Assembly (NCBI GenBank): GCA_964549495.1
Contig: CAZJWJ010000005.1
Coordinates: 25,293-89,292 of the forward strand
Direction of reading: 5' to 3'
DNA from: JACKBJ01 sp964549495
Lineage (GTDB): Bacteria; Chloroflexota; Anaerolineae; Epilineales; Epilineaceae
DNA: 64,000 nucleotides
This document shows positions 1 through 8,178 of this stretch, piece after piece (positions within the stretch are counted from its first letter, which is position 1; every line of letters begins with the position of its first letter). The position numbers and the translations under genes are program-made. The notes beneath the pieces were generated by a model. It was not told the origin of the DNA, did not search any database, and was given only the letters and a program-made list of their open reading frames with translations.

Positions 1-1
1 C

Positions 2-415
2 TTCAAGCCCATGGAAGCCGGCGACATCGAAGCCCATCGCATCCACCGTGAGTGGATCGAGCTGCCGGAGGCCACCGCGCGGGCCATCGCCGACGCGCGC
101 GCGGCGGGCGGGCGGATCATCGCCGTCGGCACGACCAGCATGCGCGTGCTCGAGAGTGCCGCAGGTTGGGCGGAGTCGGCCGGCAGCAAGGCAGCGGTCG
201 TCGCCGGCTCGGCGTGGACCGATCTCTACCTTCGTCCGGGCTCGCGATTCCATGTGGTGGATGCCTTGCTGACCAACTTCCACCTTCCGCGCTCGTCGCT
301 GTTGGTCCTGGTGGCCGCCTTCGCCGGGAAGGACTTGATCGACCGGGCCTACCGCGAGGCCATCGAAGGGGAGTATCGCTTCTTCAGCTTCGGGGACGCC
401 ATGTTCATCCGCTGA
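2..415 (+). CDS. queA: S-adenosylmethionine:tRNA ribosyltransferase-isomerase, C-terminal part
   Basis: This is the 3' part of queA; the start lies left of the window. QueA moves the ribosyl part of S-adenosylmethionine onto preQ1-modified tRNA to make epoxyqueuosine, a step in queuosine formation at the wobble base in the cytoplasm. The visible residues contain the family's C-terminal signatures: GTTSMRVLE, then SRFHVVDALLTNFHLPRSSL, then FSFGDAMFIR at the very end. The last of these is the usual QueA terminus, so the 3' end is intact. The stop codon overlaps the end of the convergent glycosidase gene by 11 bases. Assignment is secure; only the N-terminal half is missing, because of the window edge. 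Confidence 0.95.
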   Translation, partial: FKPMEAGDIEAHRIHREWIELPEATARAIADARAAGGRIIAVGTTSMRVLESAAGWAESAGSKAAVVAGSAWTDLYLRPGSRFHVVDALLTNFHLPRSSLLVLVAAFAGKDLIDRAYREAIEGEYRFFSFGDAMFIR

Positions 416-2150
416 AGCGGGCCAATGGATCGCCGGCATCATCCAGATCCACCCTTCGCAGCAGGGCGCGCGCGTCGATCAGCAGCAGGATCAACAGGCC
501 GGCCGCCAGACCGCCCAAGGCCAGGCACCATGGGCGCCGGGGATCGGCAGAAGGGTCGGTGGACACCCGGAAGCCGTCGATGGCCACCATACCGCCCGCG
601 GCACCCACCTCCAGCTCGAGCTCGTGCAAGCCCGGTCCGAGCCCATCGGCCAGGCTCTCCCAACGCCAGCCATCCTGCCCTTGGAGGATCAGGGACTGGA
701 AGTCACCGCCGCCGTCGATACGGTAGCGCAGGGTGCCGGCATCGGCGCCCCGGAGCAAGCGCAGCTCGATGGCCGTGCCCCGGAAGCTCATCCGGAGGCT
801 GGCACCGGCGATGCTGGACTCGATGAAGCGATGGTCGATGGCGGTCTCGGGCTCCTCCAGGAAGACCCGGCCACAGTCCCGCGAGCGTGATGAAAGGCTC
901 CCGTCCCAGCGCCAGGCCCAGTCGCTCGGTTGGTCCAGCCGCACCGGCGCGGAGCGTTCGGCCCATTCGCCGGGCGTTGCCACGCTGGGCTCGGCCGCCA
1001 CGGCGCGCACGGCCTCGAACAGGCGACGGCGGTTGAAGCTCTCATCCAGCATCTGGAAGTGATAGACGGCATCGTCCGGCGACTTGCAGCAATGCCGGAA
1101 GTACCAGATGCTGAAGACTCCGGCCCAGGGCCAATGCTGCTGGGCATAGCGGATCCCGTCGACCGTCCACTCGGCTTGCTGTTCCTGGCTGACGCTCTGC
1201 CAGATCGAGAAGAGCCCCTCCGGCGAGGCGTTCCAGCCATACTCGTTGGCCCAGACGGCCTTGCAGCGATCGCCCTCGGCCTCCATGATCTCGCGCTGAA
1301 GCTCGATGCGCCGGAAGTTCAGCCGGTCCAGCGAGGGCTCGTCCTCGGGCGGTCGATCCAGGCCGAAGGCGTTGGCGCTCAGCACGTCGAAGTGCTCGGA
1401 GGCACCAGCCTCGTACATCCCGCGCAGATAGTCCAGGTCGCTCATGTTGCCGACCTGGTCGGGCCGTTCGTTGTTGATGGCCAAGGGCGCGCTGAGGATG
1501 ACCACGTCCGGATCCGCCTCGCGGGCCGCGCGGGTCGCGGCGGCCAGGAGCGTAACGTACTCCGCCGGATCGACCGGGTGTTGGGGGTTGAGGCCCCATT
1601 CGGTGATCAGATTCGGCTCGTTCCAGATCTGATAGAAGCGCACCCGCCCGCGAAAGTGCTCCACCGTTGCCCGAACGAATTCGGCGTACTGCTCCGGCGA
1701 GGCCGGGGGGATGTTGTTGGGCGGACCGAGCTTCTCGCCGGGCGCCCAGGCTACCGGTGGCACCCAGGCCGCCGGGAAGTCCAGCCGCAGGATGACCTCC
1801 ATGCCGTGCTCGACGTAGAGATCGACGATGCGATCGAACTTGGCCCAGTTGTACTCCCCCGGCTCGGGCTGGATCTCGTACCAGGGCATGTGCTGCTTGG
1901 CCCAGCGGATGCCGGCCAATCGCGCTTCCTCGACCGTCTTGCGCTGATCCCAGGCCTCCACCTCCTCGTGCAGGAAGAAGTTGGCGCCCCAGGGATCGAC
2001 GTCGGTCAGGGGGATGCTGCGCGCCGCGCGCCGGCCACCCGGCCCGGCAGGGCCCACCGCGTTGGTGGCGACCCAAGCCAAGGCGGCCAGGCTGAGCAGC
2101 AAGAGGAGCAGGACCAGCTTGAGCCGGCGCAGTCGATGGGGGGGGACCAT
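405..2150 (-). CDS. membrane-anchored glycoside hydrolase (GH39/GH5-like clan A)
   Basis: The protein has 581 residues. A basic N-terminus and a hydrophobic segment at about 11-33 form a signal anchor. A TIM-barrel glycosidase domain covers about 50-380. The strand-4 motif YQIWNEPN (about 173-180, Glu178) is the clan-A acid/base. ANEYGW (Glu303) is a plausible nucleophile. A beta-rich region at about 400-530 looks like an appended carbohydrate-binding or Ig-like module. A second hydrophobic segment at about 540-562, followed by a basic tail, suggests anchoring at both ends, with the catalytic domain outside the cell. The substrate cannot be read from sequence. It lies downstream of other minus-strand surface genes, separated by two hairpins. 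Clan assignment is good; family number is uncertain. Confidence 0.8.
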   Translation of the reverse strand: MVPPHRLRRLKLVLLLLLLSLAALAWVATNAVGPAGPGGRRAARSIPLTDVDPWGANFFLHEEVEAWDQRKTVEEARLAGIRWAKQHMPWYEIQPEPGEYNWAKFDRIVDLYVEHGMEVILRLDFPAAWVPPVAWAPGEKLGPPNNIPPASPEQYAEFVRATVEHFRGRVRFYQIWNEPNLITEWGLNPQHPVDPAEYVTLLAAATRAAREADPDVVILSAPLAINNERPDQVGNMSDLDYLRGMYEAGASEHFDVLSANAFGLDRPPEDEPSLDRLNFRRIELQREIMEAEGDRCKAVWANEYGWNASPEGLFSIWQSVSQEQQAEWTVDGIRYAQQHWPWAGVFSIWYFRHCCKSPDDAVYHFQMLDESFNRRRLFEAVRAVAAEPSVATPGEWAERSAPVRLDQPSDWAWRWDGSLSSRSRDCGRVFLEEPETAIDHRFIESSIAGASLRMSFRGTAIELRLLRGADAGTLRYRIDGGGDFQSLILQGQDGWRWESLADGLGPGLHELELEVGAAGGMVAIDGFRVSTDPSADPRRPWCLALGGLAAGLLILLLIDARALLRRVDLDDAGDPLARFSG

Positions 2151-2169
2151 GGGTCGCTCAAGGATAGCA

Positions 2170-2203
2170 GAGGCGGCGTGGGGATGACTCCCCGCGCCGC
2201 CTC
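2170..2203 (-). terminator. GC-rich hairpin, 15-bp stem
   Basis: The arms 2170-2184 and 2189-2203 pair over 15 bp (one G-U) around a four-base TGAC loop. It lies between the adhesin-like gene ending at 2271 and the glycosidase starting at 2150. No T-tract follows on the minus strand, so it could be a terminator, attenuator or mRNA 3'-end stabiliser. Confidence 0.5.
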
Positions 2204-2219
2204 ATCGTGCGTCAACGTG

Positions 2220-2260
2220 GCCGGCCGGGCGGCGGGTCGCTGCCCGCCAGCCCGGCCGGC
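2220..2260 (-). terminator. GC-rich hairpin, 17-bp stem with one bulge
   Basis: Arms 2220-2236 and 2243-2260 pair over 11+6 bp with a single bulged A at 2249. It begins ten bases after the stop codon of the adhesin-like gene (minus strand) and is followed by a second hairpin at 2170-2203. There is no T-tract. The position fits a transcription terminator or partial read-through element ahead of the glycosidase gene. Confidence 0.5.
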
Positions 2261-2270
2261 TAGGCCTCGA

Positions 2271-4439
2271 TCAGCGCAAGATGCCTCGCGCGTGTTCGAA
2301 GGGTCCGATCTCGCGGATCTTCTCGGCTTCGATCATCCCGGCCGGCTCGACCGACAGGAGACGCGGGTTCCGGCCGGAATCGAGCCGCAAGCTACCGGCG
2401 CGCTGGGCAGCATCGCCCACACAGATCTGTAGCTCGACCGAGTCGAGCAGGTGGGCCGAGGCAGCTTCGGCGTCGTTGCGGCTCTCGAAGAGCAGCTGGC
2501 CGCCGGTCCAGCCTGCGCGAGCCGTGACCAAGGCGGTGACGTCGATGGGCTGACTGAGACGATACCAAGAGTTGGACTCGATCAGCTCCTCGGAGTATGC
2601 GCTACCCGGGATCCCGACCGCATCGCCTCCGGAGGCAGGTACCAGACCTGCCACGAACAAGTCATCCGCCACACCGTCCTTGACCTCTTCCGTGATGATG
2701 CCGAAGGCGAAGTCCAGGGTTGCGGAAACGATGTCCGATGCCTCCGGAAAGTCGAAGGCGGTGGAGATCAGCTGGTCGCGCACGTTCACCGCACGACCGC
2801 CGACCGCCAACCAGTCCCCTTCGTCGGCCACCAGCTGCAGGTCGGAGGCTCGGACGATCACACGCGAGAGGGTGTTGTTGGGCGGCTGGACGTTGGTCGC
2901 CAGCGACCAGCCGACCGAAGGACCGCGTTCGAAGTCCCCGTTCTCGATGACCTGCGTGCAACCCGGATCGAAGGGCGGATCGTTGGTCGGGTCGGGCTGC
3001 GGTGTCGGGCTGGGCTCACCGGTCGGCCAAGGCGTCGGGCTGGCCGGCAGGGCCGTCGCGTTGGGCGGAACATCCTGGGTGATCTCGGCGATCTTGGACG
3101 CGGCCGGTTCCGCCGCGTCGTCGACGAAGACCTGCACCCGATACTCGTTGGCCCAGATCGGCACGTCGTTGCCCTGCTCGTCGACCGCGCGAATACATCG
3201 GGTGGCGTAGGGTCGCTGCTCCTGCCCGACCGTGATGAAGTCGTTGAGCGTACCCGACTGGATCGATTCGAAACGATTGCCGGACTTCTGCGCCCACTCC
3301 CAGCGCACGCGGGTCGCGTCCGGCCAACCAAACCAGTTCACCTGCGCGCAGAGGCGCATGGCGCCGTACTGGAACTGCTGCCCGATATTCTGCACCCGAT
3401 CGGCCGGATCGATGGCGGTACCGAACCAGATGTCGACGTACTGCGAGGGCATCTGCGACGGATCGTCCTTGTCGGCATTGGCCAGCAGCATCGGGAGGAA
3501 GGCGATCTTGGCCCGCTCCGTGGGCGTCGGCGTGATCGTCGGGGTGGGCGGCGTCACCGGCACCGTGGGCGGGGTCGTCGGCGAGACGGCCGACGTCGCG
3601 GTCGGCGGCGGCGCCTCGGTCAAAGCTTCCACGCGAACATTGTCGACGAAGCCACCGGCATAGTTGCCGCTGCCATTGCGATCGTTGAACCAGAACATGA
3701 CCTCGATCGAGGCCTTGCTGCCGGCACCCGGGAACTGCAGCGGGTTCTGCAAGCCCAACCAGCGTCGCTGCTGATTGGCATTCGGATTGATGTAGAAGCA
3801 GTCCCCGACCTGGGTCGCGCCCGACTCGCGCCAGCAGACGTTGAAGGACTCGCTGCCCTGCGGGATGTCCAGCCAAAGCCGGAAGTCCACCTGCACGCCG
3901 AAGGGATAGGTCGTCGTGTCGATCCCGTCCAGATACAGTCGGGTGCTGGTGGGCTTGCCGATATTCTGCCCGCAGCTCAGGTTCTCCCCTTCACTGCCGC
4001 CGCCGGCCACCCAGGCCGCGGCTTGTCCGCCGACGTTGGCCTCGGTGTTGCAGATCTGACGACTCCAGGTGTTCACCGGATCCGGCTGGGTGGCGATGGT
4101 CAGCTGGTCGTCGACCTCCCAACCCTCCGGTGGAAACTGCGGATCCTCGAAGTCGAGCTCGTCGATCAGCTCGGCCTGATTCGGAGCCATCGGCTGCAGA
4201 CCACCGGCATCGAGATGGTCTGCCACTGCGACCAGCTCGACGGGCGCGGGACGGCTGCGCATCTCGAGGCCCGAGGCGAGGACCTGCTCGCCTCGGTCCG
4301 GGACGGGGCCATCGAAGGGACGCGCAGCTTCCACGCTGCCGAGAGCCACTACCAGGGCGAAGGCCGAGAGCAAGGCCGGCCACCATCCCCTGGCGCGGAT
4401 CGACAGCCGATCTCGTCGACTCGAATTGCGAACGTTCAT
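2271..4439 (-). CDS. secreted adhesin-like protein with Pro/Thr linkers
   Basis: About 722 residues from the ATG at 4439, which has a strong GGGAGGAG Shine-Dalgarno; the frame stays open further upstream without one. The basic N-terminus plus hydrophobic stretch ending VALGSVEA is an export signal. The first module begins LDFEDPQFPPEGW, typical of choice-of-anchor/cleaved-adhesin jelly rolls. A Pro/Thr linker (about 280-310) runs into IAFLPMLLANA, the hydrophobic motif seen in several proteins of this window. A middle beta domain, a second Pro/Thr linker (about 460-500), and a C-terminal module starting NGDFERGPSVGW (carbohydrate-binding-like jelly roll) follow. No catalytic motif is visible. 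Probably a cell-surface binding protein; the ligand is unknown. Confidence 0.75.
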   Translation of the reverse strand: MNVRNSSRRDRLSIRARGWWPALLSAFALVVALGSVEAARPFDGPVPDRGEQVLASGLEMRSRPAPVELVAVADHLDAGGLQPMAPNQAELIDELDFEDPQFPPEGWEVDDQLTIATQPDPVNTWSRQICNTEANVGGQAAAWVAGGGSEGENLSCGQNIGKPTSTRLYLDGIDTTTYPFGVQVDFRLWLDIPQGSESFNVCWRESGATQVGDCFYINPNANQQRRWLGLQNPLQFPGAGSKASIEVMFWFNDRNGSGNYAGGFVDNVRVEALTEAPPPTATSAVSPTTPPTVPVTPPTPTITPTPTERAKIAFLPMLLANADKDDPSQMPSQYVDIWFGTAIDPADRVQNIGQQFQYGAMRLCAQVNWFGWPDATRVRWEWAQKSGNRFESIQSGTLNDFITVGQEQRPYATRCIRAVDEQGNDVPIWANEYRVQVFVDDAAEPAASKIAEITQDVPPNATALPASPTPWPTGEPSPTPQPDPTNDPPFDPGCTQVIENGDFERGPSVGWSLATNVQPPNNTLSRVIVRASDLQLVADEGDWLAVGGRAVNVRDQLISTAFDFPEASDIVSATLDFAFGIITEEVKDGVADDLFVAGLVPASGGDAVGIPGSAYSEELIESNSWYRLSQPIDVTALVTARAGWTGGQLLFESRNDAEAASAHLLDSVELQICVGDAAQRAGSLRLDSGRNPRLLSVEPAGMIEAEKIREIGPFEHARGILR

Positions 4440-4549
4440 GGGTCTCCTCCCTAGGTGCGGGCGCAGCGAGGCGCAATGGCGCATCCCCTGCAGTCTAGCA
4501 TAGCCTCGAGGACCGAGGCCAGAGCTCCGGCGCCGGCCGAAGGGCGAGA

Positions 4550-5941
4550 TCAGGGCGCCCCGAGCAGGCTTTCGAAGAGCGGGGTCTGGTTGAGCAGGTA
4601 GACGCGATGGAGTCGTTGGCCGTCCACACCCAAGCCTCCGGCGATCCAGATCTCGCGCCCGGCGTTGCGCAGGTCGGCGCCCGCGCCCTGGCGCGGCGTC
4701 TGCAGCGGACCCGGGATCGGACGCCAGCCGGCCTCGCCGCCCAAATCGAGCGTCAGGGCGGCCGCTTCATCGCGGTCTTGGGTTCCGCCGACCAGGTAGA
4801 TGCGACGCAGCACCGACACGCCCAGCGCGGCCTGACCGGCCCGGGCCGAGGGCAGCTCCTGACCTGTATCGTCGAGCCAAGCGGGGCTCGAACCCGGGCG
4901 GAAGATCCAGTGGTTCCGTTGCGGCCGGCCGCCTTCGTCCCGACCTCCGAGGACATGGACTTGCTCGTCGACCACCGCGGCGGCCAGCCCGGAGCGCGGG
5001 CGAGCCATCTCGTCCTCGATCTGCCAGGCATCCTCGCCCAAGCGCAGGGAGTAGACCCTGCGGCTGGCGCTGTCGGGGGAAGCTCCCGAGCGCCCGCCGA
5101 AGAGGTAGATCCGGCCGCGACCGGGCAGATGCGCCAGCGCGTAATCGCAGCGCGGCTCCGGCAGCGGCGGACCCTCGCTCCAACGACCGGACTCCGTATC
5201 GAAGAGCTCCACGGTGGTCAGCGCTCGGCCGCTGGCATCGCAGCCGCCCGGGACGACGATGAATCCCTGTACCGCGACCGCCTGGATGTCGCGCACGGCC
5301 GTCGGCTTCTCGGCCAATTCGTCCCAGACCTGGACGATGCCGCGGGTGTAGCGCAGCGTGTCGGCCAAGACCCCGTCCTCGTCCTCGCCCCCGATGGCGT
5401 AGAGCCCGTCGGCGAAGACCAGCGCCAAGCCATCGCGCTCGCTGGGCAGATAGCCGGCCGGCGTCCAGGGCTGACCCGGCTGCGCCGTCGGTTCGGGAGC
5501 CGGCGTGGCGGTCGCCGAGCCGCGCAGGACCCGATCCCCGAAGGCCCATCCCATCGCGGCGATGACCAGCAGGAGCAGGAGCAGCAGGCCACCGAGCAGC
5601 CGCACCGTGCGCCGGGATTGCTGCCGGGCGCGCTCGAGCTCCTCGGCCAGGCGGCGCGCCGCCTGACGCTGGGCCTCCTGCTCCTCGGCGCGCGGCGAAT
5701 CCTCATCGCTGTCCTCGACGGGGCCGAGGTGGATCAGCCCGTGCTCGAGTGCACGCCGCACCGCCTCGGTCCGGTTGCCCGTGCCGAGCTTGCCGTTGAT
5801 GTTGGAGAGGTGCTTCTTGACGGTGGCCTCGGAGATCGACCGCTCGTGGGCGATCTCGCGATTCGTCGCGCCCGTGGCGACGAGCTCGAGGATGGCCAGC
5901 TCCGTCTCGCTCAGTGGCACCGGACTGGGACTGTCGGACAT
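4550..5941 (-). CDS. membrane-tethered LuxR-type HTH regulator with extracytoplasmic kelch repeats
   Basis: 463 residues. Residues 8-70 are a LuxR/GerE DNA-binding domain (LSETELAILELVATGATNREI, then ATVKKHLSNINGKLG). A charged, probably coiled segment (about 80-110) leads to one transmembrane helix (about 113-135, LLGGLLLLLLLVIAAMGWAFG). A short Pro-rich linker then precedes kelch-type beta-propeller repeats to the end (repeated YLFGG, VLGG, YLVGG and IAGG turns). The order places the HTH in the cytoplasm and the propeller outside, so it could sense an external ligand without a kinase. It has its own extended -10 promoter and lies just upstream of the adhesin-like and glycosidase genes, which are plausible targets. 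Domain reading is firm; function is inference. Confidence 0.85.
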   Translation of the reverse strand: MSDSPSPVPLSETELAILELVATGATNREIAHERSISEATVKKHLSNINGKLGTGNRTEAVRRALEHGLIHLGPVEDSDEDSPRAEEQEAQRQAARRLAEELERARQQSRRTVRLLGGLLLLLLLVIAAMGWAFGDRVLRGSATATPAPEPTAQPGQPWTPAGYLPSERDGLALVFADGLYAIGGEDEDGVLADTLRYTRGIVQVWDELAEKPTAVRDIQAVAVQGFIVVPGGCDASGRALTTVELFDTESGRWSEGPPLPEPRCDYALAHLPGRGRIYLFGGRSGASPDSASRRVYSLRLGEDAWQIEDEMARPRSGLAAAVVDEQVHVLGGRDEGGRPQRNHWIFRPGSSPAWLDDTGQELPSARAGQAALGVSVLRRIYLVGGTQDRDEAAALTLDLGGEAGWRPIPGPLQTPRQGAGADLRNAGREIWIAGGLGVDGQRLHRVYLLNQTPLFESLLGAP

Positions 5942-6036
5942 CGAGAGGCCTTGATGTGGATGGAAGACTCGGCTTCGACGGACCCGCCGCGGACAGATCC
6001 CGAAAGGCAGCGAGACCGGGCGAGGCGCAAGCGCCG

Positions 6037-6042
6037 ATTATA
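6037..6042 (-). promoter_or_regulatory. extended -10 promoter for the LuxR-kelch gene
   Basis: On the minus strand this reads TATAAT preceded by TGG, giving a consensus extended -10 box (TGnTATAAT). No good -35 box is seen at the usual distance, as is common for extended -10 promoters. The predicted leader to the ATG at 5941 is about 90 bases. Confidence 0.6.
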
Positions 6043-6085
6043 CCACGTCCCATCCCGCCCTCCGCTGACCGAGCCCGGATCGCGC

Positions 6086-7159
6086 CTAGGGCGCGCCTCC
6101 ATCCGAGGAGGCCACCAGGTCGAGCCGGCAAACGCAGCGCCGACAGGTCGGGTCCCGCGATGGATCGAAGGCCGCCTCGAAGGCCCGGGCCCGGGATCCG
6201 GCGAGGATCTCCAGCAGGCGCCCATCCCGCGGCCAACGGCCGACCGATCGGTGGAAGAAGCAGGGCCGGACCGTCCCGTCGGCCTCGATGACGGCGCTGA
6301 CCAGCGGGGCGTTGCAGCGGCCCGCCTCCGGCAGCCGGCCCGCCTCCAGCGCCCTGAAATGCTCCACCAGACGCGCTCGGAGCTTGGCCGGGGTCTCGAC
6401 GGTCGAACGGGCCAGCCGCGGATCGGCCTCGATCGCGGCGATCTGCTCGGCCAGGGCGTCGATCTGCGCGCCGACCGGCAGCAGCGCGTTCCGCCTCGTC
6501 GAGGACCATTCCTCGCCGCGCTGAAAGGCGGAGCTGTGCGCATCGACGGCCAGGAAGGAGACACGATCGATGCCCAGCTGCCCGGCCGCCTCCAGGGCAT
6601 CGACCAGGCTGGTGCAGTTGCCGCGCTGGACCGTGTAGCGCGCCGTGATCGCCAGGCCCGGCGACAGCGAGCGGAGGGCCTCGAGGCCATCGGCGAGATG
6701 ATCGAAAGCCCCGGCCTGGCCGCGGATTCGATCGTGGATGTGGGGAGGACCATCCAGCGAGATCACCAGATCGTCCACGCGTCGCGCGATCTCCCCGGCC
6801 TCTTCGACCAAGCCCGGGCCGCTGGAGAGCAGGCTCAGCCCCACGCCCCGACGGTGCAGCGGATCGACGAGGGTCCACAGATCGGGGTGGAGCAGCGCCT
6901 CGCCACCGGTCAGCACCAAGCGGCGCAGGCCGGCCGCCAGCCAGTCCTCGGCCTCGGCGGCCAGCGGCTCGGAGCGCAAGTGATTCCCGCTCCGGTCGCG
7001 CCAGATCCCGCACATGCGGCAGCGCCAACAGCAGCCGGAAAAGGGCGACATGAGCAGGATCGGCAGGCGGGGCAGGCCGGCCGGCCGTCGCGGCCTGCCG
7101 GACGGTACCTGCTCGAGTCGTCCATCCGAACGCGGTTGGGGACCGAGCCGGGTGCTCAT
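6086..7159 (-). CDS. radical SAM protein with SPASM/twitch-type C-terminal Cys motifs
   Basis: 357 residues from the ATG at 7159, whose ATG overlaps the stop of the preceding methyltransferase (ATGA). The 4Fe-4S SAM-binding motif C43-x3-C47-x2-C50 is present, followed by the LTGGEALLHPDL motif that contacts the SAM amino group. The C-terminal part has CNAPLVSAVIEADGTVRPCF and later CRRCVC, a pattern matching auxiliary-cluster (SPASM or twitch) domains used on peptides or other large substrates. It is the last gene of the six-gene operon at 6086-13308. The reaction is unknown; the family resembles enzymes that modify ribosomally made peptides or act in lipid and cofactor pathways. No small precursor-peptide gene is apparent nearby. 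Confidence 0.85.
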   Translation of the reverse strand: MSTRLGPQPRSDGRLEQVPSGRPRRPAGLPRLPILLMSPFSGCCWRCRMCGIWRDRSGNHLRSEPLAAEAEDWLAAGLRRLVLTGGEALLHPDLWTLVDPLHRRGVGLSLLSSGPGLVEEAGEIARRVDDLVISLDGPPHIHDRIRGQAGAFDHLADGLEALRSLSPGLAITARYTVQRGNCTSLVDALEAAGQLGIDRVSFLAVDAHSSAFQRGEEWSSTRRNALLPVGAQIDALAEQIAAIEADPRLARSTVETPAKLRARLVEHFRALEAGRLPEAGRCNAPLVSAVIEADGTVRPCFFHRSVGRWPRDGRLLEILAGSRARAFEAAFDPSRDPTCRRCVCRLDLVASSDGGAP

Positions 7160-8178
7160 GCGCCGGGGCCGGCCTCCGGCTCGGCCTCCGCGACGCGCCG
7201 GCCGACCAGCAAGGGCAAGTCGGCCGACTCGCGACCGCTCTGCAGGCGGCGCCGCAGCCGGTGAAAGCGCCAGGACCATCCGCGGCGCGGTCCGGGTCGG
7301 GCCCAGCGCAGCGAGAAGGCCTCCGCCCACCGCGGCAGGTCCGACTCCAGCAGGTACTCCCGGCTGCCCAAGGCATCGGAGGCGAAGCCGTAGCGCGCTT
7401 CGAAGGCCGAGCGTCGCGCCTGGACCATGGCGCGTCCGGCCTCCGGCGAGCGGTAGACCGGCGAGTCCATGATGACCAGGCTGCCGCCGGTCGCCATCAC
7501 GCGCAGCGCCTCGCGCAGGCTGGAGGCCGGCTCCGGCGCGTAGTGCAGGCTGGCGTTGAAGACCACCACGTCGGCTCGAGCCGCGACCAAGGGCAGCCGA
7601 TCGAAGTCCGCCAGCAGACAGTCGAAGGGGGCCTCGCGGTCCGCCCCGAGGCGAGCCGCCACGCCCAGTCCGACCCGGGCGTGATCCGAGAGGTCGATGG
7701 CCAAGGGGCGATGCCCCTCGAAGGCCAGGCGACGGCTCAGCCAGCCGACGCCGGCGCCCAGATCGAGCACGCGCAATGATACCGCGCCGGCGCGGGCGCG
7801 CAAGACATCCAGCAGGCAGTCGTAGCTGGCCGCGCGCTGCCACCACTCCCAGGCAAAGCGCATCTCCGCGCCAGGCCAGGGCAGGTCGCGCGCCCGCTCC
7901 ACGCCGCCCTCGCCGCGCCCCTCGGCGATCCGGACCTGCTCGTACTCCTCGAGAAATCGCCGCTGGGCGACCGTCAGGTCGCGGAAGTCGACGGTGCCGG
8001 TGGACTCCGAACGAGACCAGCGCCGGCCGCAGCCAGGGCAGACCAGGCCATCGGCGGCCGCCGAGAGCGCCCCGAGCGGGCGGCGGCATTCGGGGCATGC
8101 CAGTTGCGGAAACCGAAAATCGTCGTCGCCGGATGCGGGCCTGGCGGGCCTGGGGCCAGCTTCGTCGATGGGGCTCAT
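7156..8178 (-). CDS. class I SAM-dependent methyltransferase with N-terminal zinc ribbon
   Basis: 340 residues from the ATG at 8178, which overlaps the previous stop (ATGA). The N-terminus has a treble-clef-like zinc ribbon (CPECRRPLG then CPGCGRRW, about 29-55), as in Trm112-like or RlmA-type proteins. A Rossmann methyltransferase domain follows, with motif I VLDLGAGVGWLS and the later segment VVVFNASLHYAPEP. The C-terminus is Arg-rich. Its place in the operon between another methyltransferase and a radical SAM enzyme points to small-molecule or lipid tailoring rather than rRNA methylation. The substrate cannot be read. Confidence 0.82.
   Translation of the reverse strand: MSPIDEAGPRPARPASGDDDFRFPQLACPECRRPLGALSAAADGLVCPGCGRRWSRSESTGTVDFRDLTVAQRRFLEEYEQVRIAEGRGEGGVERARDLPWPGAEMRFAWEWWQRAASYDCLLDVLRARAGAVSLRVLDLGAGVGWLSRRLAFEGHRPLAIDLSDHARVGLGVAARLGADREAPFDCLLADFDRLPLVAARADVVVFNASLHYAPEPASSLREALRVMATGGSLVIMDSPVYRSPEAGRAMVQARRSAFEARYGFASDALGSREYLLESDLPRWAEAFSLRWARPGPRRGWSWRFHRLRRRLQSGRESADLPLLVGRRVAEAEPEAGPGA

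Noticed and set aside
930..2432. 500-residue plus-strand frame opposite the glycosidase gene
   Set aside because: It mirrors the real minus-strand gene in GC-rich DNA, has low-complexity Arg/Gly/Pro composition, and shows no ribosome site or motif.
4607..7264. 885-residue plus-strand frame across the LuxR-kelch and radical SAM genes
   Set aside because: Antisense shadow spanning two well-supported genes and their promoter; composition is Gln/Arg/Ala-rich with no recognisable domain.
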